From Coniferiporia sulphurascens (Eukaryota > Basidiomycota > Agaricomycetes > Hymenochaetales > Hymenochaetaceae), in contig NBBA01000009.1 of the NCBI GenBank assembly GCA_002794785.1, forward strand, positions 1,116,001 through 1,180,000: 64,000 nucleotides of DNA, written 5' to 3'. The translations under genes and the position numbers were made by a program. The notes under the pieces are model-generated. The model made no database searches and was not told the DNA's origin. It saw only the letters and a program-made list of their open reading frames with translations. Positions 35,752-46,995 of the stretch are shown piece by piece. Positions within the stretch are counted from its first letter, which is position 1. Each line of letters opens with the position of its first letter.

Positions 35752-38410
35752 CTACGTCGCATGCCCATGACCATTCGCCTGCTGGCTTTTTTTCGGCTTG
35801 TTCTCGTCCGTGGCTGTCACAGGCACAGCAGCGGCCAGACCATTCGTTTCTCTCGGCAGATTATCCAGAAGCGCAACTACTTCGGGCAGGCGCTGTACTC
35901 TTTCGGCCTTTTCGCGTATATCGCGTATAAGCTCGATAGCAGGCATTTCCGCGCGCACGACTGCTATGAGCTCCGACCGCGCGCCCGCCAAGAGCACGGC
36001 GAACTCTTCGCGCACAGAGTCCAGTACCCGCGGAAGCAGCGCCTCTGCAATCTCGTCCACGCTTGGCACGTGCGGAGCTGGCGTCGGCTGCTGCATGCGT
36101 GCGAGTGCATCCCGAAGCGCAGCGGTCTCTTCGAGGTTCGCGCGGGTCTGCGCTGTCACCGCCTCTGTGTCTGCGCGATTTGCTTCTATGGTGGCATAAA
36201 TCTGCGGCGCGGAAGCGGGTCAGCGGTATAGAAAGCAAAGAATAAGCGGCACACTGAAACGTACCTTTGCACGCTCCCGCTCGTGCTCTGCCGCATAGGC
36301 GTCCTCCTTGCTTCTGAAGTTACCTACAGATTCGACCAGCTCTGCGACCGTCGAAGCGAGCTCGCCGACCTCGTTTCCAGTTTGCTCGAGTCCTGCCTCA
36401 AGGGTTTTGAGTAACTCCATTTGGTTAAGGCGAGCAGTCCGTCCAAGCTGGCTGCGGAAGCGCTCGAGGTGCGCGTCGACAATTCCGCCCACCTCATCCG
36501 TTCGCGTATGCTCCGACTGCGTACAAAAATTCTCCAAGTCCGCATATGTGGCCTCCAGCGCCTCCAAGCGTCGGGTGAACCGTGCGGTCAAGGTTGGATC
36601 GAGTACGTCGCCTGCTGGGGACACGAATGCGGGTGCAGGCGACATATGTCCAACTATGGTCGATCCTGAATCGCTCGCGTACGCGCCCTCGTCTCCGACT
36701 TTCCGACGCTTCGCACCACGAGCCCCATCGAGCTGCATCTCTTGCTCCGACGGGTTCGACGAAGTCGCTTGAACGTTCGCTCGCGTGCGGGATAGGACAT
36801 ACTTGAAGACTTCCTTGAGCTGGCGATCGAGACGGCTTACTGCACCGCTGAGGTCGTTCACCATAGATTTTATCTCCTGCTGTTCGTCCTCCCAAAGGGC
36901 AGCATCACCCGGACCTACACTCTCGTCTGCTTGATCACCAGTGGGACGTTTGCGCAAAGGCCAAAAATCTAGAGCGTAGACTCTATTGAGCGCTTCTTCA
37001 GCACGTTTACGTGCCTCGTCGCGTTGCCTTTCCGTGTTGGCGATTGTCGCATCTATGGGATCGCGTAGGGCGGACGAAGAATTGGCATATCGCGAAGACT
37101 TGACGAGCGACTGCAGTACCTTGATATCATCGGAAAGATCCTTGTACGCTTGGCGGGCCGAAATGGCTTCCGCAAATAACCTAGGATGTGGTCAGTAAAA
37201 TATAGACAACAGGGCCTATCGTGAAGAACAGACGCACTCTATACGTTTATCCCATACTTCCTTCGTTTCCTCCAGAGAGAGAACCTTTTTCTTCGGTATA
37301 TCGATCTGTGGTGACGTTAGGAACGATGGCGGTATGGGGGCTGGAGTCGCAGACATGGGTGTAGGGGGAGGTAACATGGAGGATGCATGGGACGCGAAGC
37401 CCATAGTCGAAAGCGCACCGTCCAGGGGTGCACGCGGAGACCCCGCGCTGCTGCTGGCGGATAGACGGGAGGATGAGGCGACTGCCGGTTGAGGAAGAGG
37501 CGGCGTCTGTGGGTACGCCCGATCGGCTGATAAATAAATAGGTAAATAGCGTGATCGGTATGGCGCATACACTCTGTGTAGGGGGACACAGAACGCAACG
37601 CACCGTTGAACCTAGACGCGGCCTTTGGGGATGTGCGACGTGGGTCGCCGGACGCAGGGGCGGGCCGGTCGCGCTCACGACCGAGGAAAGAGGATGACGC
37701 TGTACGAGTTGGTTCGCCAGGGGAGCCCAAGTTTCCGCGATGTGAGTCTGGCTCGGAGGGCATCTTCCTACGCTCGTGCGTGCGGTCTATGCTCGTACTT
37801 AGGCGATAGTCGCGATCGGTGTCCTGCCCACGATCTCTCCTATAGTCACCCTCCAGCCTACTTTCATACTCCCGATCCCGAGGGGTTCTCTCCCTTCCCG
37901 CATCCCTACTGCGCCCAGTGCTGCTGCTCTCGCCATAATCGTAGCGTTTTCCTCTGTCCCACTCGCGGGAGCTGCGACTGCCAGTGCCACTTTGATCGCG
38001 AGGCGAGCGTGAGCCACGTCGGTCGTGCGAGCGCGCAGATGCGAGTTCGTGTTCGAACTTGGAGGAAATCGTCGGGGACATATACTCCTGCTTGACACGG
38101 TCAAAGTCTGGTGTGCGCGGGCGCTTTGTCCAAGGAGGAGATGGAGTGGGTGGAACAATGCCGTCCTCGTAGAGATAGGGCTTGGGCGCGGTGAAAGGTG
38201 CATCTAGCCAGCCGGGATCCCCGGGGTGAACGAAGTTGCAGTTGCGATCGTGCTGGCAGCCGGTAGTGTCTGAGAGGCCTTTCTTGACTTTGGAGGGGTT
38301 TATGCGCGGCTCTCCGAGCTCGTTGTACCACTGTATAGAGATCAGATGCTGTGCGCAGAAGAAGGGCTACTGCGCACCATGCATCTTTTAAACGTCCTGC
38401 CTTTTGCCAT
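35752..38410 (-). CDS. CCCH zinc-finger, Arg/Ser-rich coiled-coil protein
   Basis: Function unknown. Exons: 38410-38378, 38330-37604, 37526-37238, 37180-36265, 36201-35752; 804 residues. After MAKGRTFKRCM comes WYNELGEPRINPS and one C3H1-like finger (CQHDRNCNFVHP, around residues 36-47) of the kind that binds single-stranded RNA. Residues about 95-255 are rich in Arg, Ser, Asp and Glu (RS-like), followed by a Pro/Ser linker. From about residue 330 to 790 the protein is mostly helical with heptad patterns (coiled coil), interrupted by a basic stretch GARGAKRRKVGD. The ending is KKSQQANGHGHAT. Finger plus RS region suggests a nuclear RNA-linked role, which is inference. The first exon (33 nt) is the least certain part. 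Confidence 0.75.
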
Positions 38411-38946
38411 TGTGTGATGGCCACTGACGGCGGGAAAATATGTTTTTTTCTTTTTCTTTCTCTCAGTGTTATGTCCCCAGTCGGAGACTCGGGCTGCCCG
38501 CTGCACACGCTACTGACTTCCTAATCCGTGCTTTGCTTTGCTTTGCTACTGTCTACCGCCAGCGCCGGCAGAGCCTCATATAGGCTGTTTACACAACTTT
38601 ATCGTAGATATTGTCCGGACACGCTGCAGGGTAGCACGCGTGGACAACGCGCACGACGCTGAACAATGGGGGCATCGCTGCGAACCTGCAGCGGCCAGCA
38701 GGCAGCCCACGTTTTGGTGGTGGCCAAATACGGTGTGCAAACAAAGCCGGTCATTTATTACGCAAGTTGAATTCTGCTTGCTCTTCAAATTCAAGCGACC
38801 CCTCCTCCTCCCTCCCCTCATCTTCACCCCCCGCGCCCTCTTCCACCGTGTCGGCCTCAACGTCGTTCGTGACTTACACCCGTCCCCCGCAGTCCGTTCC
38901 CGCACCGACCTCCATCTCTCCCTCCCACTCAGTCAGCGTCCGCAAC
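38411..38946. promoter_or_regulatory. Divergent promoter region, CT-rich
   Basis: 536 bp between the starts of the CCCH gene (minus) and the membrane coiled-coil gene (plus). The right half (38795-38940) is a strong C/T tract on the plus strand leading to the ATG, typical of fungal promoters and leaders. Three GCTTT repeats lie near 38530. Confidence 0.5.
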
Positions 38947-40232
38947 ATGGCAAACCCCTCCTCATCCCACCACGACCGTGACCGCGATCGCGAACGTGAG
39001 CGCGTTGTTCGTGAACGCTCTCACCACCACCACCGCACCATCTCCTCTACCACCCTCCTCCTCATTCTCTCCCTTGTCCTCGCGGTCCTTGCAGTCATGC
39101 TCTCCCTTCCTTCCACTCGCACCCCTGGTGCTTCAGCGGCGACTGCCGTTGACTCTCTTCGCGACTCAACCACTAACGGCGCCGGCCTTTTGGGTAGTTT
39201 CTTCAATCCCCGCCGTTCGGAAGCCCTTGTCTCTCGCGAGCACTCCGTAGCCAAGCGTGAATCCGAGGTCGCACAGCGTGAAGCGGACATCCTTGCAAAC
39301 GCGCTTGTCACGTGTGGCCCATACGCAACTGTCACGGAGATCGTTGAAAACTTCGCTCCTGCTCCCGTGCAGACCATCTACCGCGAGATTATCAACGAGA
39401 AGGAGGTGGCTGTTACTGTCCCAGCGCCCCCTCAGCCGACGGAGAACACGGCGGAGCTCACTCGTCGCATTGAAGAGCTTATTCAGCGCGAGACTAAGGT
39501 TGCTGAGCGCGAGAAGGATATGGGTCGCAGGGAGGAGGCTGTTAACCGTCGCGAGCACGATGCTCAGAGACGCGAGTCGTGGATCATGGAGCAGCTCATG
39601 TAAGCAAACTCAATTTATGGATTTACCTCTGATGTTAATCCGTTCCGTTTCAGTGCTCTTGGTAACGACCCGCAAGTGATTGAAGAAGAGTACACTATTA
39701 TCGATCAGCCTCCATCTGGGAAGCGCAAAGTCAAGGTACCTCTTTCGACCCCTCGCCGCTCCGAGCTCTGAGACGAAGGAGGGTCGCAAGTCTCCCGTAT
39801 AATAGCTTTACCTTGCTCGAACATGTACGGATCGTCCCTTTCCTCCTTCGTCCGGGGTTTCGGGACGGGGTTCCTCGTTCCTCCCCTACTCAGTTACAGA
39901 CCATCGTTGACGATGTCTCCTTTTCTCTGTTTTGCCTTTAGGCTCTCCCGTCTTCCGAAAAAACAGTAACACACACCGAGACGCTCTCTGTACGCGTACC
40001 ACCCGCTTCCAACACTTCCCCGTCTCCCGCCAGCACTCGCCCTGCCGAGTTTCCTCTTCCCGTATCCTTTACTCTTCCACCTGAGCCAGCCAGCATTCCC
40101 ACGCATGTCTACGAGGTCATCGTAGAGGACGCGCCGGAGCTTGGACTGGAACTCGAGGAAGAGGATGATGAAGAGGAAACTGTCACGATCCGCCGTTCCG
40201 TGCGCCCGACTACGCGCAGACGGCTATGGTAA
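38947..40232 (+). CDS. Single-pass membrane coiled-coil protein, unknown function
   Basis: 341 residues; exons 38947-39599, 39654-39735, 39942-40232. The N-terminus is basic and His/Arg-rich (residues 1-30), followed by one hydrophobic helix (about 33-53, TTLLLILSLVLAVLAVML). There is no signal peptide before it, so an N-in orientation is likely from the positive charges. Residues 95-220 are highly charged with repeated RE-x(5)-RE spacing (SREHSVAKRESEVAQREAD, later KVAEREKDMGRREEAVNRRE), a predicted coiled coil. The C-terminus is acidic (LEEEDDEEE) then basic (RRSVRPTTRRRLW). The second intron is 206 nt, much longer than others here. I recognise no family. It could be an ER or nuclear-envelope tether, but that is a guess. 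Confidence 0.75.
39773..39851 (+). repeat. 10-bp inverted repeat inside the long intron
   Basis: ACGAAGGAGG (39773-39782) and its exact reverse complement (39842-39851) enclose about 59 nt within intron 39736-39941. In RNA this would form a 10-bp stem. No clear C/D or H/ACA snoRNA boxes are seen. Confidence 0.55.
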
Positions 40233-40826
40233 TATGCTGGTACGACAATGATGGAACGTTGACGATCTTTTGGCACGGGTTGCATGTCGACTTATCTGTG
40301 TACTGAGTTTCTTGTGTTGTCGATTCTTGTTTTCTCTTTCTTCTATTCCGCTTTATTCATTCTCTTCCACCGCGCGTACCTCATCACCGTTACTCTTTCT
40401 TTTCCGTACTCATTGCTTTACCACGTGCGCCTACTCTACTCTCCTCTCCAGCATACGAGCCTCTTAAATCCCCCGCGATACCCCATTTTTGATGACACAA
40501 CACTTCGTTTTATTTACTGACGACTCCTCACGCTGAACGACACTTATACATGGATGGAAGGGATGGGTTTCCGGTACACTGATACACTAGCACTGATGTT
40601 TAAGGGCATTATTGTACTTAGACGCTTGTCCGATGTCATAGCTATCCTTGGTCCACATATTGGGCACGGATTAATCCGTACATGATATGTATACATAAGT
40701 GTCAGATATCGATTTAAACCCGAGTGGTGGAATAAGAATATCGATTAGATTAATGCTGCTATAGTCGGGCAACAAAGACTGTAAAAGGGAAATGTGGGTG
40801 TCGTAGGTGTAACCCAATTGCGCATG
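40233..40826. other. Convergent 3' spacer
   Basis: 594 bp between the stop codons of the membrane coiled-coil gene (plus) and SMC6 (minus). T-rich on the plus strand near 40310-40500 and AT-rich near 40680-40770, fitting two 3'UTRs. No gene seen. Confidence 0.5.
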
Positions 40827-43800
40827 TCAGAACGCGAGCGTGTTCTGGCCTCGCTCGGGGTCGCCCATGCGGTGCACCCGCACCGAAGGCCCAAACGCAA
40901 CGTTGCTCATATCCTGCGGCGTGATAAGTACGTATTGCTTGCTGTCAGATGCGTTGGCCGTGTCGATCTGCGTATTGAGACGAACATGAGACACAGAGAC
41001 TTGAAAGGAAAACTGAATTGGAAGCTCGTACCATCATTTTCATGGAGATGCGCCGGTTGACGGCGTCCATGAACACGTCAAATTCGTCTGAATGTACACC
41101 ATCAGCTTTGAACGAAAGGACTCAGTTGACAACGACAAGACCACACGCACCGAGACACCTGATCGGACATCCGATAGCCTCCCAGAGCGCGAGCAGCAGA
41201 CAGATTGTCGAGAAAGACTTCTCGCCGCCGCTGAGCGACTTCGGGTCCTTGTTCATGCCCTGCGTCGCAGCTTGGTCATCCGTCTGCACCTTGAGCTCGA
41301 GTCGCTGCTTGTCGTGGTCGAAGAGTACCTTCCCGAAGTACGCGCGGTTCGCGAGATGGTATTGGAACTGCAGCTTCGTACGCAGCGCAATGTGCCGCCG
41401 GAAGTCGTGCCAGCGGTTCAGACGGAACACCACGGACTGCTTCAGGACCTGCAGGACAACAAGTTTGTCTGAGTGATGTGTATAACTGGACGGGGGTGCG
41501 GGGGTGCGCACTTTATTTAGGCCCGTCATGTCCCTGAGCTCCTTTTCGGTGTTCTTGTACTTTTGCTTTGCCTCCACTAAAGCCAGCTCCAGCTCCTCAA
41601 TTGTCGCGCCGTTCCTGTGTTACAAGCGTCAGAACGCACCAACCCACTCCATTGAAAAACCTACTCTCTCTGCTGGTCTTCGAGCGCCTTCTCGACCGAT
41701 TTCAACTGACGCATTATCTCCGCATTTTTGCGGGGGTTTTCAATCCGCTTGCCTCCACAGAAGTCTTCCGCTGACTTTGTCCAGTTCTAGTACATTTCAG
41801 CGCTCATTCCCCAAGCCAACAACAAATTCCCCCACCTCGTACTCAACCTGGAGTTCTTGAGTAGCTTCTTCAAGCTCTTGGACTCTCTTTTGTTCCTCAG
41901 CTAGCTTGGTGATCCAGTGCCTCTGTTTGTGCTCAGCTCCGGTACGTTCGTCGGTGGCCGTAAACAATTCTGCCTGAAAGAAACAACTATTACGGAACAA
42001 AGGAATACCGATAAGAGGAAACCCACATCCACAAGGGACTTCTTTTCGTCAAAATCATCGCACTTCTTCTTCACCTCATTCAGCTCTTGCAGCAAAGGAC
42101 GCTGTTCAGAATCTATCTGCTTCTTCAGTTCCTGGACTCTTTCAAACTGCGCAAGAAGATCCGTCTTCGTCGCTTCTGCTTCCTGCACAGCAAAACATTA
42201 GACGCATATGTGATAAGTTGAGGAATCACGACAAACATTCTTGGCATCTTCTAGGGCACTGATGCTCACGGACACGTCGTCATTGGTTTCATTCTGGAGT
42301 ACTTGGTGGTGTCGCTTGAACTCGTACACCTTCTTGCTGAGAACCCTTGCCGCGTTCTAGATGAGATCAGAAGGTGTTTTCAGCCGAAGTCTATTGTTTA
42401 TTTGTTGGTCTGCGGCAACGCACGTCAAGCCTTGAGAACTCGCTGTTCAGCCCCGCCAGTCGTCTACTAAAGTCTCCTAGCTTGCGGGAGGCTTCTTGAT
42501 ATTTGGCGTCGGCTTGTCTCCCCCGTTCCTCCCACTGCCTAAAATGTGATGCTTCGTAAAAGGGGGCATATGTATATGATTCCTTGCTCACTGTCTCTCT
42601 TTCTCCGGGTCCTGATGGCCAAAGAGCCACATACCAGCGTCCCCGGCACGAAGTTCGTAGAGTGGCTGGGAATAATAGCCACCATCGCTTCAAGATAACG
42701 ATGCGTTAGACAAACTGTGCAAAATCTTCGAAAGGAATACATACCCGTAAGCTTGTACTCGCATCATATCAGCCGTAAATGCCGTTCCTCCGCCTACTAA
42801 TTGATCCGCAAGACGCTCCCCTTCTCGACGGGTCGGAGCAAGCACCGTTTTCTCGATGCGGTGTTGGTTAATAAAAATACGCTTCACGTACTCGTCGGTG
42901 AACTAGATACGGCTCGTCTCAGCCGCACTGAATAGGGGTCTCGGCAACGGAACTAACCTCAAGAGCACGAAGCACCGTGAGCACATTTTCAGGGGGCTCG
43001 CCACGGCTGTAGTCGAAAAGATCCCTTTCCGACACAATAACTTGCATGTTGTCACTAGAGAAAATATGTGAGGTCGTCTGCTACGTGTACTGAATAAAAA
43101 CACACCTTCCGGACGATACTAGGAGCTGTCTCAGCGTGTTTCGGTCTCGTGCGTCGGTAACGGCAAACGTCATCATCATGTTTGCCAGGGTAGCACGCAT
43201 GACGCCTGCCCATCTCTGGTCGCGACACGAAACGTACAGACCGAGAGGCCCCACTGGTTTTTCCCCGTACCAATTTGTAGCATCAATCTTCCTAATTACT
43301 TCAGGCATACGAGGGCCAAATTTTGAGATTCTGTCATGCTCTTGTCGAGCCATCTGGTCAAGCTGATCTCTGCATGATCGCATTTCGCGTTCCGCGTTAG
43401 CTTTCGTCGATTCGGCCTCAACGATGTCGTTCTTCAGCGAGTCTTTCTCTTCCTTGGATTTGCGAATCTGATCGTTGACTTGAGATAGCTGTGATTCATG
43501 ATCGTCCACATCTTTTTTAGCCGCATTCAATTTTCTCTGGCGTTCCTCGCGCTCGGCTTGCTTATCTTCATTCAGCTTCTCCGTTTCGACCGCAATTTGG
43601 GTTTCGCATTGTGTGATAGTGTTGTTGATACCCTTCAGCTCCTTATTCATCACATTAATGTCTGTCTGAACGTAACAGAAGTTCAGTTTTACGAATAGGG
43701 AACGTCTAACGGAACACAAACAATGCATTCTTGGATCCTTGTCTTGTTGGCACGCAATTTATCGAGAAGCTCGGATCTCTGCTGGACAAGATGATTGATA

Positions 43801-45316
43801 TCACCAAGCTCCGCACGTTCATTCTCGAGCCTGACAATAGTTTGGTTTAATTCTTCAAATTTATCCTAGTGATGGATCAGCAAATGGTGGCTACGAATAA
43901 AAGCCAGGGCTCCTAACATTGGCCTCAGAAACGTGGTCTTGTAGCTTGGGTATTTTACGACTCAGCTTTGCTACTTCTCCTATCTTTGCTTTCATATCCT
44001 AAAAATCCATCCGCTGGGATTAGCAACAGACGAGTTTAGATGAAACAGACAGTCATACATCTTCCTTTTCTTGAACGTAACTCCAGGCTTGTTCTTGCTT
44101 TAATTCTCCTACTTTTGCCTTCGTCTCCATTGCTTTCCTCGCACCCTTATAGCGAGTTGTAGCATCTGCAACGGCTTTTCTTAAATCAGGAAGGACGTCC
44201 TTCTTGGCTTCTAGCATCTTATACGTTCTCCCTATGTTCTCGAGACAAGTTTCATACTCCTCGCTAAGTTGCTTGAGCTGTGTGCCCTTCAGGAAAAACT
44301 GTGCCGGATAGCATTAAACCAGGACAAGTTACTTAAGCAGAAGCCCTTACCTCATACTTCTCGCTAGGGTGGGAGGCACTCAAAAATTGCCGGGCGGAGT
44401 CTTGACGGATACATTGAGCGCTTTAAACTTTTGAGTATGATAAGACTTTACCTTGACTGAGGACGTTCATAGGGTTGTCCACGTGTATGTTCATATGGTC
44501 ACAAATGGCAGACAATTCTTCCCGTTTGGTACTGACAGTTCTACCGTCTTTACTCTTTATCTTGTAGGAACTGCTGCCTTCCTTGGTGAACCGGCGCGTA
44601 ATGACAATTGATTTACCATAGACTTCGGGCCTGTAGGCATCATCGCCTTCGTTCTTGATAGTAACTGTTACCTCAGACCAGCTACGGAAGACACAGTTTT
44701 ACTATGTGGTGCTGGCACAACGAACACGCTACACACCTTTGGCCCTCTCTGATAAAAGACTTAAGTCCACTACCCCTTCCGGTGGTAATGGCTTTGCCTC
44801 CCAGTGCAATGGTAATTGCAGAAAGCACCGCACTCTTTCCACCTATCGACTACTGTGAGAATCAGGACAAAAAGTCGGAGTTGTGCACGTACTTCCGTTG
44901 TGACCTATATGCATTCCTTTCTGTGAGCAGACATAGAGTACCGGAGAAGTGAATAATCACCAATAATAAAGTTAATCTGAGGGCCAAAAGCGAAGGAGAG
45001 ACGCGGATGACACATAAACTGGTGCATTTCCAGAGACTGGATAATGCCAAGCTCTGCAATTCTCTGCAGCACATTGGCCTCAGTATTGGCAGTATGGAAC
45101 ACCCACAAGGACACTCACCCCTTGACCTTTCGTCTTCGCCTCGATAGAGGCACGAACTTTGTCGCCAAATCTGGCCTCGAAGTCCTTCTGCTCATCGGTC
45201 TCCTCCTCTCCGACAGCGGTGTCATCGTTGAGACGCGCACGCTTAGAGGACGTCTCTTCTCCAACATCAGAAGCCTCCGGGTCACTGGCAACACTTGACG
45301 CTCTGCGTTTTGCCAT
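40827..45316 (-). CDS. SMC6: SMC5/6 complex ATPase Smc6 (Rad18)
   Basis: DNA-repair and chromosome-maintenance ATPase. Twenty-two exons: 45316-45119, 45063-44961, 44904-44893, 44842-44737, 44681-44452, 44400-44351, 44298-44059, 43998-43918, 43865-43722, 43665-43106, 43054-42958, 42902-42745, 42687-42592, 42538-42424, 42356-42237, 42182-42027, 41973-41848, 41786-41665, 41614-41512, 41448-41151, 41087-41032, 40967-40827; 1103 residues, normal for Smc6. Walker A GHNGSGKS is at 101-108; Smc6-specific [16 protein letters not shown] and [13 protein letters not shown] follow. A hinge (near 500-560) separates two coiled coils. Signature LSGGEKS (1011-1017) and Walker B CLDEFD (1037-1042) close the head. 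Exon 3 is only 12 nt and lies in Walker A. The exon 2 acceptor could also be 21 nt upstream in frame. Confidence 0.95.
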
Positions 45317-45569
45317 TCTAAGTATGATGTGGCGATTAGAAACAACGAGGGCACATGCAAAGAGGAAAGAAACAGTATCAGAGAGCTGTCTCAGCTCCGT
45401 CTTAGTGTTACTCAGGACGCGACAAAACGCGGTGTGACATGCTTTTTGATATTGTGACATGTGGCGCATGTTGTGTCCGCCGCGCCTGGATGTGTGCTTT
45501 TTAGCGCTGAGCCTCAACCAACGACGGTGGCCTGTGCACAAAGCGGCCTTGTGCGCTCTGTCCTACATA
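45317..45569. promoter_or_regulatory. Shared divergent promoter SMC6 / NUR1
   Basis: 253 bp between start codons in opposite directions; both products act at chromatin or the nuclear rim. Motifs cannot be assigned. Confidence 0.5.
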
Positions 45570-46995
45570 ATGTCTCTTCGACGATTCGCACAATCCAACG
45601 CGAGCACGACGACAGGCTCCCCAGTACGTCGAGTCCTCGCCGATATGGGCTCGAACACACCTCCCAGATCGCCACTTGTTACCTCGCCGAACGACCATGG
45701 CAGTCCAGAGCTACCTGCGACGCCCCGTACAAAGATAGTCTACCCGATCTCTCCGATGAATTCTGAGTCGCTCTCGGCGACACGCAAGTTCGACTGGGAG
45801 GCAGTGCGGCTAAGGAAGCCACCTCCGTACGCCAGTCCTCTGCAAGGCGCCAGAGTCAGAGCACAAAGGAAGAGCGAGGATGGTCTCAAAAATGCCCCGA
45901 AGCGCGCAATACGGAAGAAGAGCTGGCATGAAAGGTATGTAATTGCATGCACCGGTTCTTCGATGTTTTCTTACACTTGGTATATAAGGATTACAGCTAT
46001 ACCGAGCAAGATTATGTTCGAGATTTCCGTATTCCCTAATAATGTCCCTTTTCCCGAGTCAAAAATGAGCGCATGGATTATCGGAGGGTTAATGCACACG
46101 ACCAATTTGTTTGTTCGTATTGCTCAAAATCGCCAAGTTACTGAAGAAGAGCTGCCATGGGCGGACCTGTATAGTGAAAGCAGAGGTAGTAGTTGGTTTG
46201 ACTGGGTGAGCGCCAACCATGTCCGGTACCTGGGAATGTCAATTCTTACAAAATGATCGAACCTAAAGACAATGCCCCTTACTTGCGTTCTTATACTTTC
46301 GTCTGTCTTCAATGCTTTCCGCCTCTTCTCCCGTAACAGGGTCTATTCCCTTCACCAACGGTCGGATCTCGTCAATTCTCCGCACGCGTCCTTCGTGTCC
46401 ACACAGTTGGACTTGAGCCCTGCGGAAGCCCCTTCAACGTTTTATCGCGTCTTCTCCTGGCTTGCGCACCAATTCTCCGTGTCCTGGCGATTCCTATTTA
46501 ACTTTAAGCCGCCAGCACCGCGTATAATTGAAGGTGCGCGCTACGAGCGCGTGCAACAGCTCAATGTCTGGTCGCCTGGTGAGCTCGAGCTGCACCTATT
46601 CACGGTGTTCTCTCCCGCACACGCGTTTCTGTGGATGGGAACCACGGGTGCGAACTGGATTGTAATGTTTACGATCATGGCAATCGTCGGCCTACAGGCA
46701 AGAATTTTTTGTAATTTGTTAATGTTGTTCGCCCTGCTTATAAGTTTTTGGACAGACGCACCTGCTCATGAGTAGCTATGAAGGCCTGTTGAAAGACAAG
46801 GTGATCATAGCTGCCGAGGTAATGCACGAATACGACAACAACGTACGTCTGCTCCTGTTATATTGGCACTGCCCCTCACCTCACTTTACCTCGTTTTGTT
46901 CTTCACAGTTTGTCAACCCGCGTCTCAACACTGTGCGCGAGGACAAGGCCGTCATGACTCACCAAGCGGAAGTCATCGACATATGGAACGACTGA
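45570..46995 (+). CDS. NUR1: Nuclear rim protein Nur1/Mug154
   Basis: Inner nuclear membrane protein; in yeast Nur1 joins the CLIP complex that anchors rDNA and silent chromatin. Exons: 45570-45934, 45989-46205, 46269-46697, 46756-46842, 46909-46995; 394 residues. The N-terminus is Ser/Pro-rich with several SP and TP sites (possible CDK sites), then basic (KRAIRKKSWHER). Hydrophobic helices lie near residues 145-165, 195-215 and 310-335. The conserved C-terminal block is FSPAHAFLWMGTTGANW, then KDKVIIAAEVMHEYDNNFVNPRLN and VMTHQAEVIDIW. Intron 46698-46755 is GC-AG and is needed for frame. Exon 3 begins at 46269, giving the helix that starts TMPLTCVLILSS. Confidence 0.88.
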
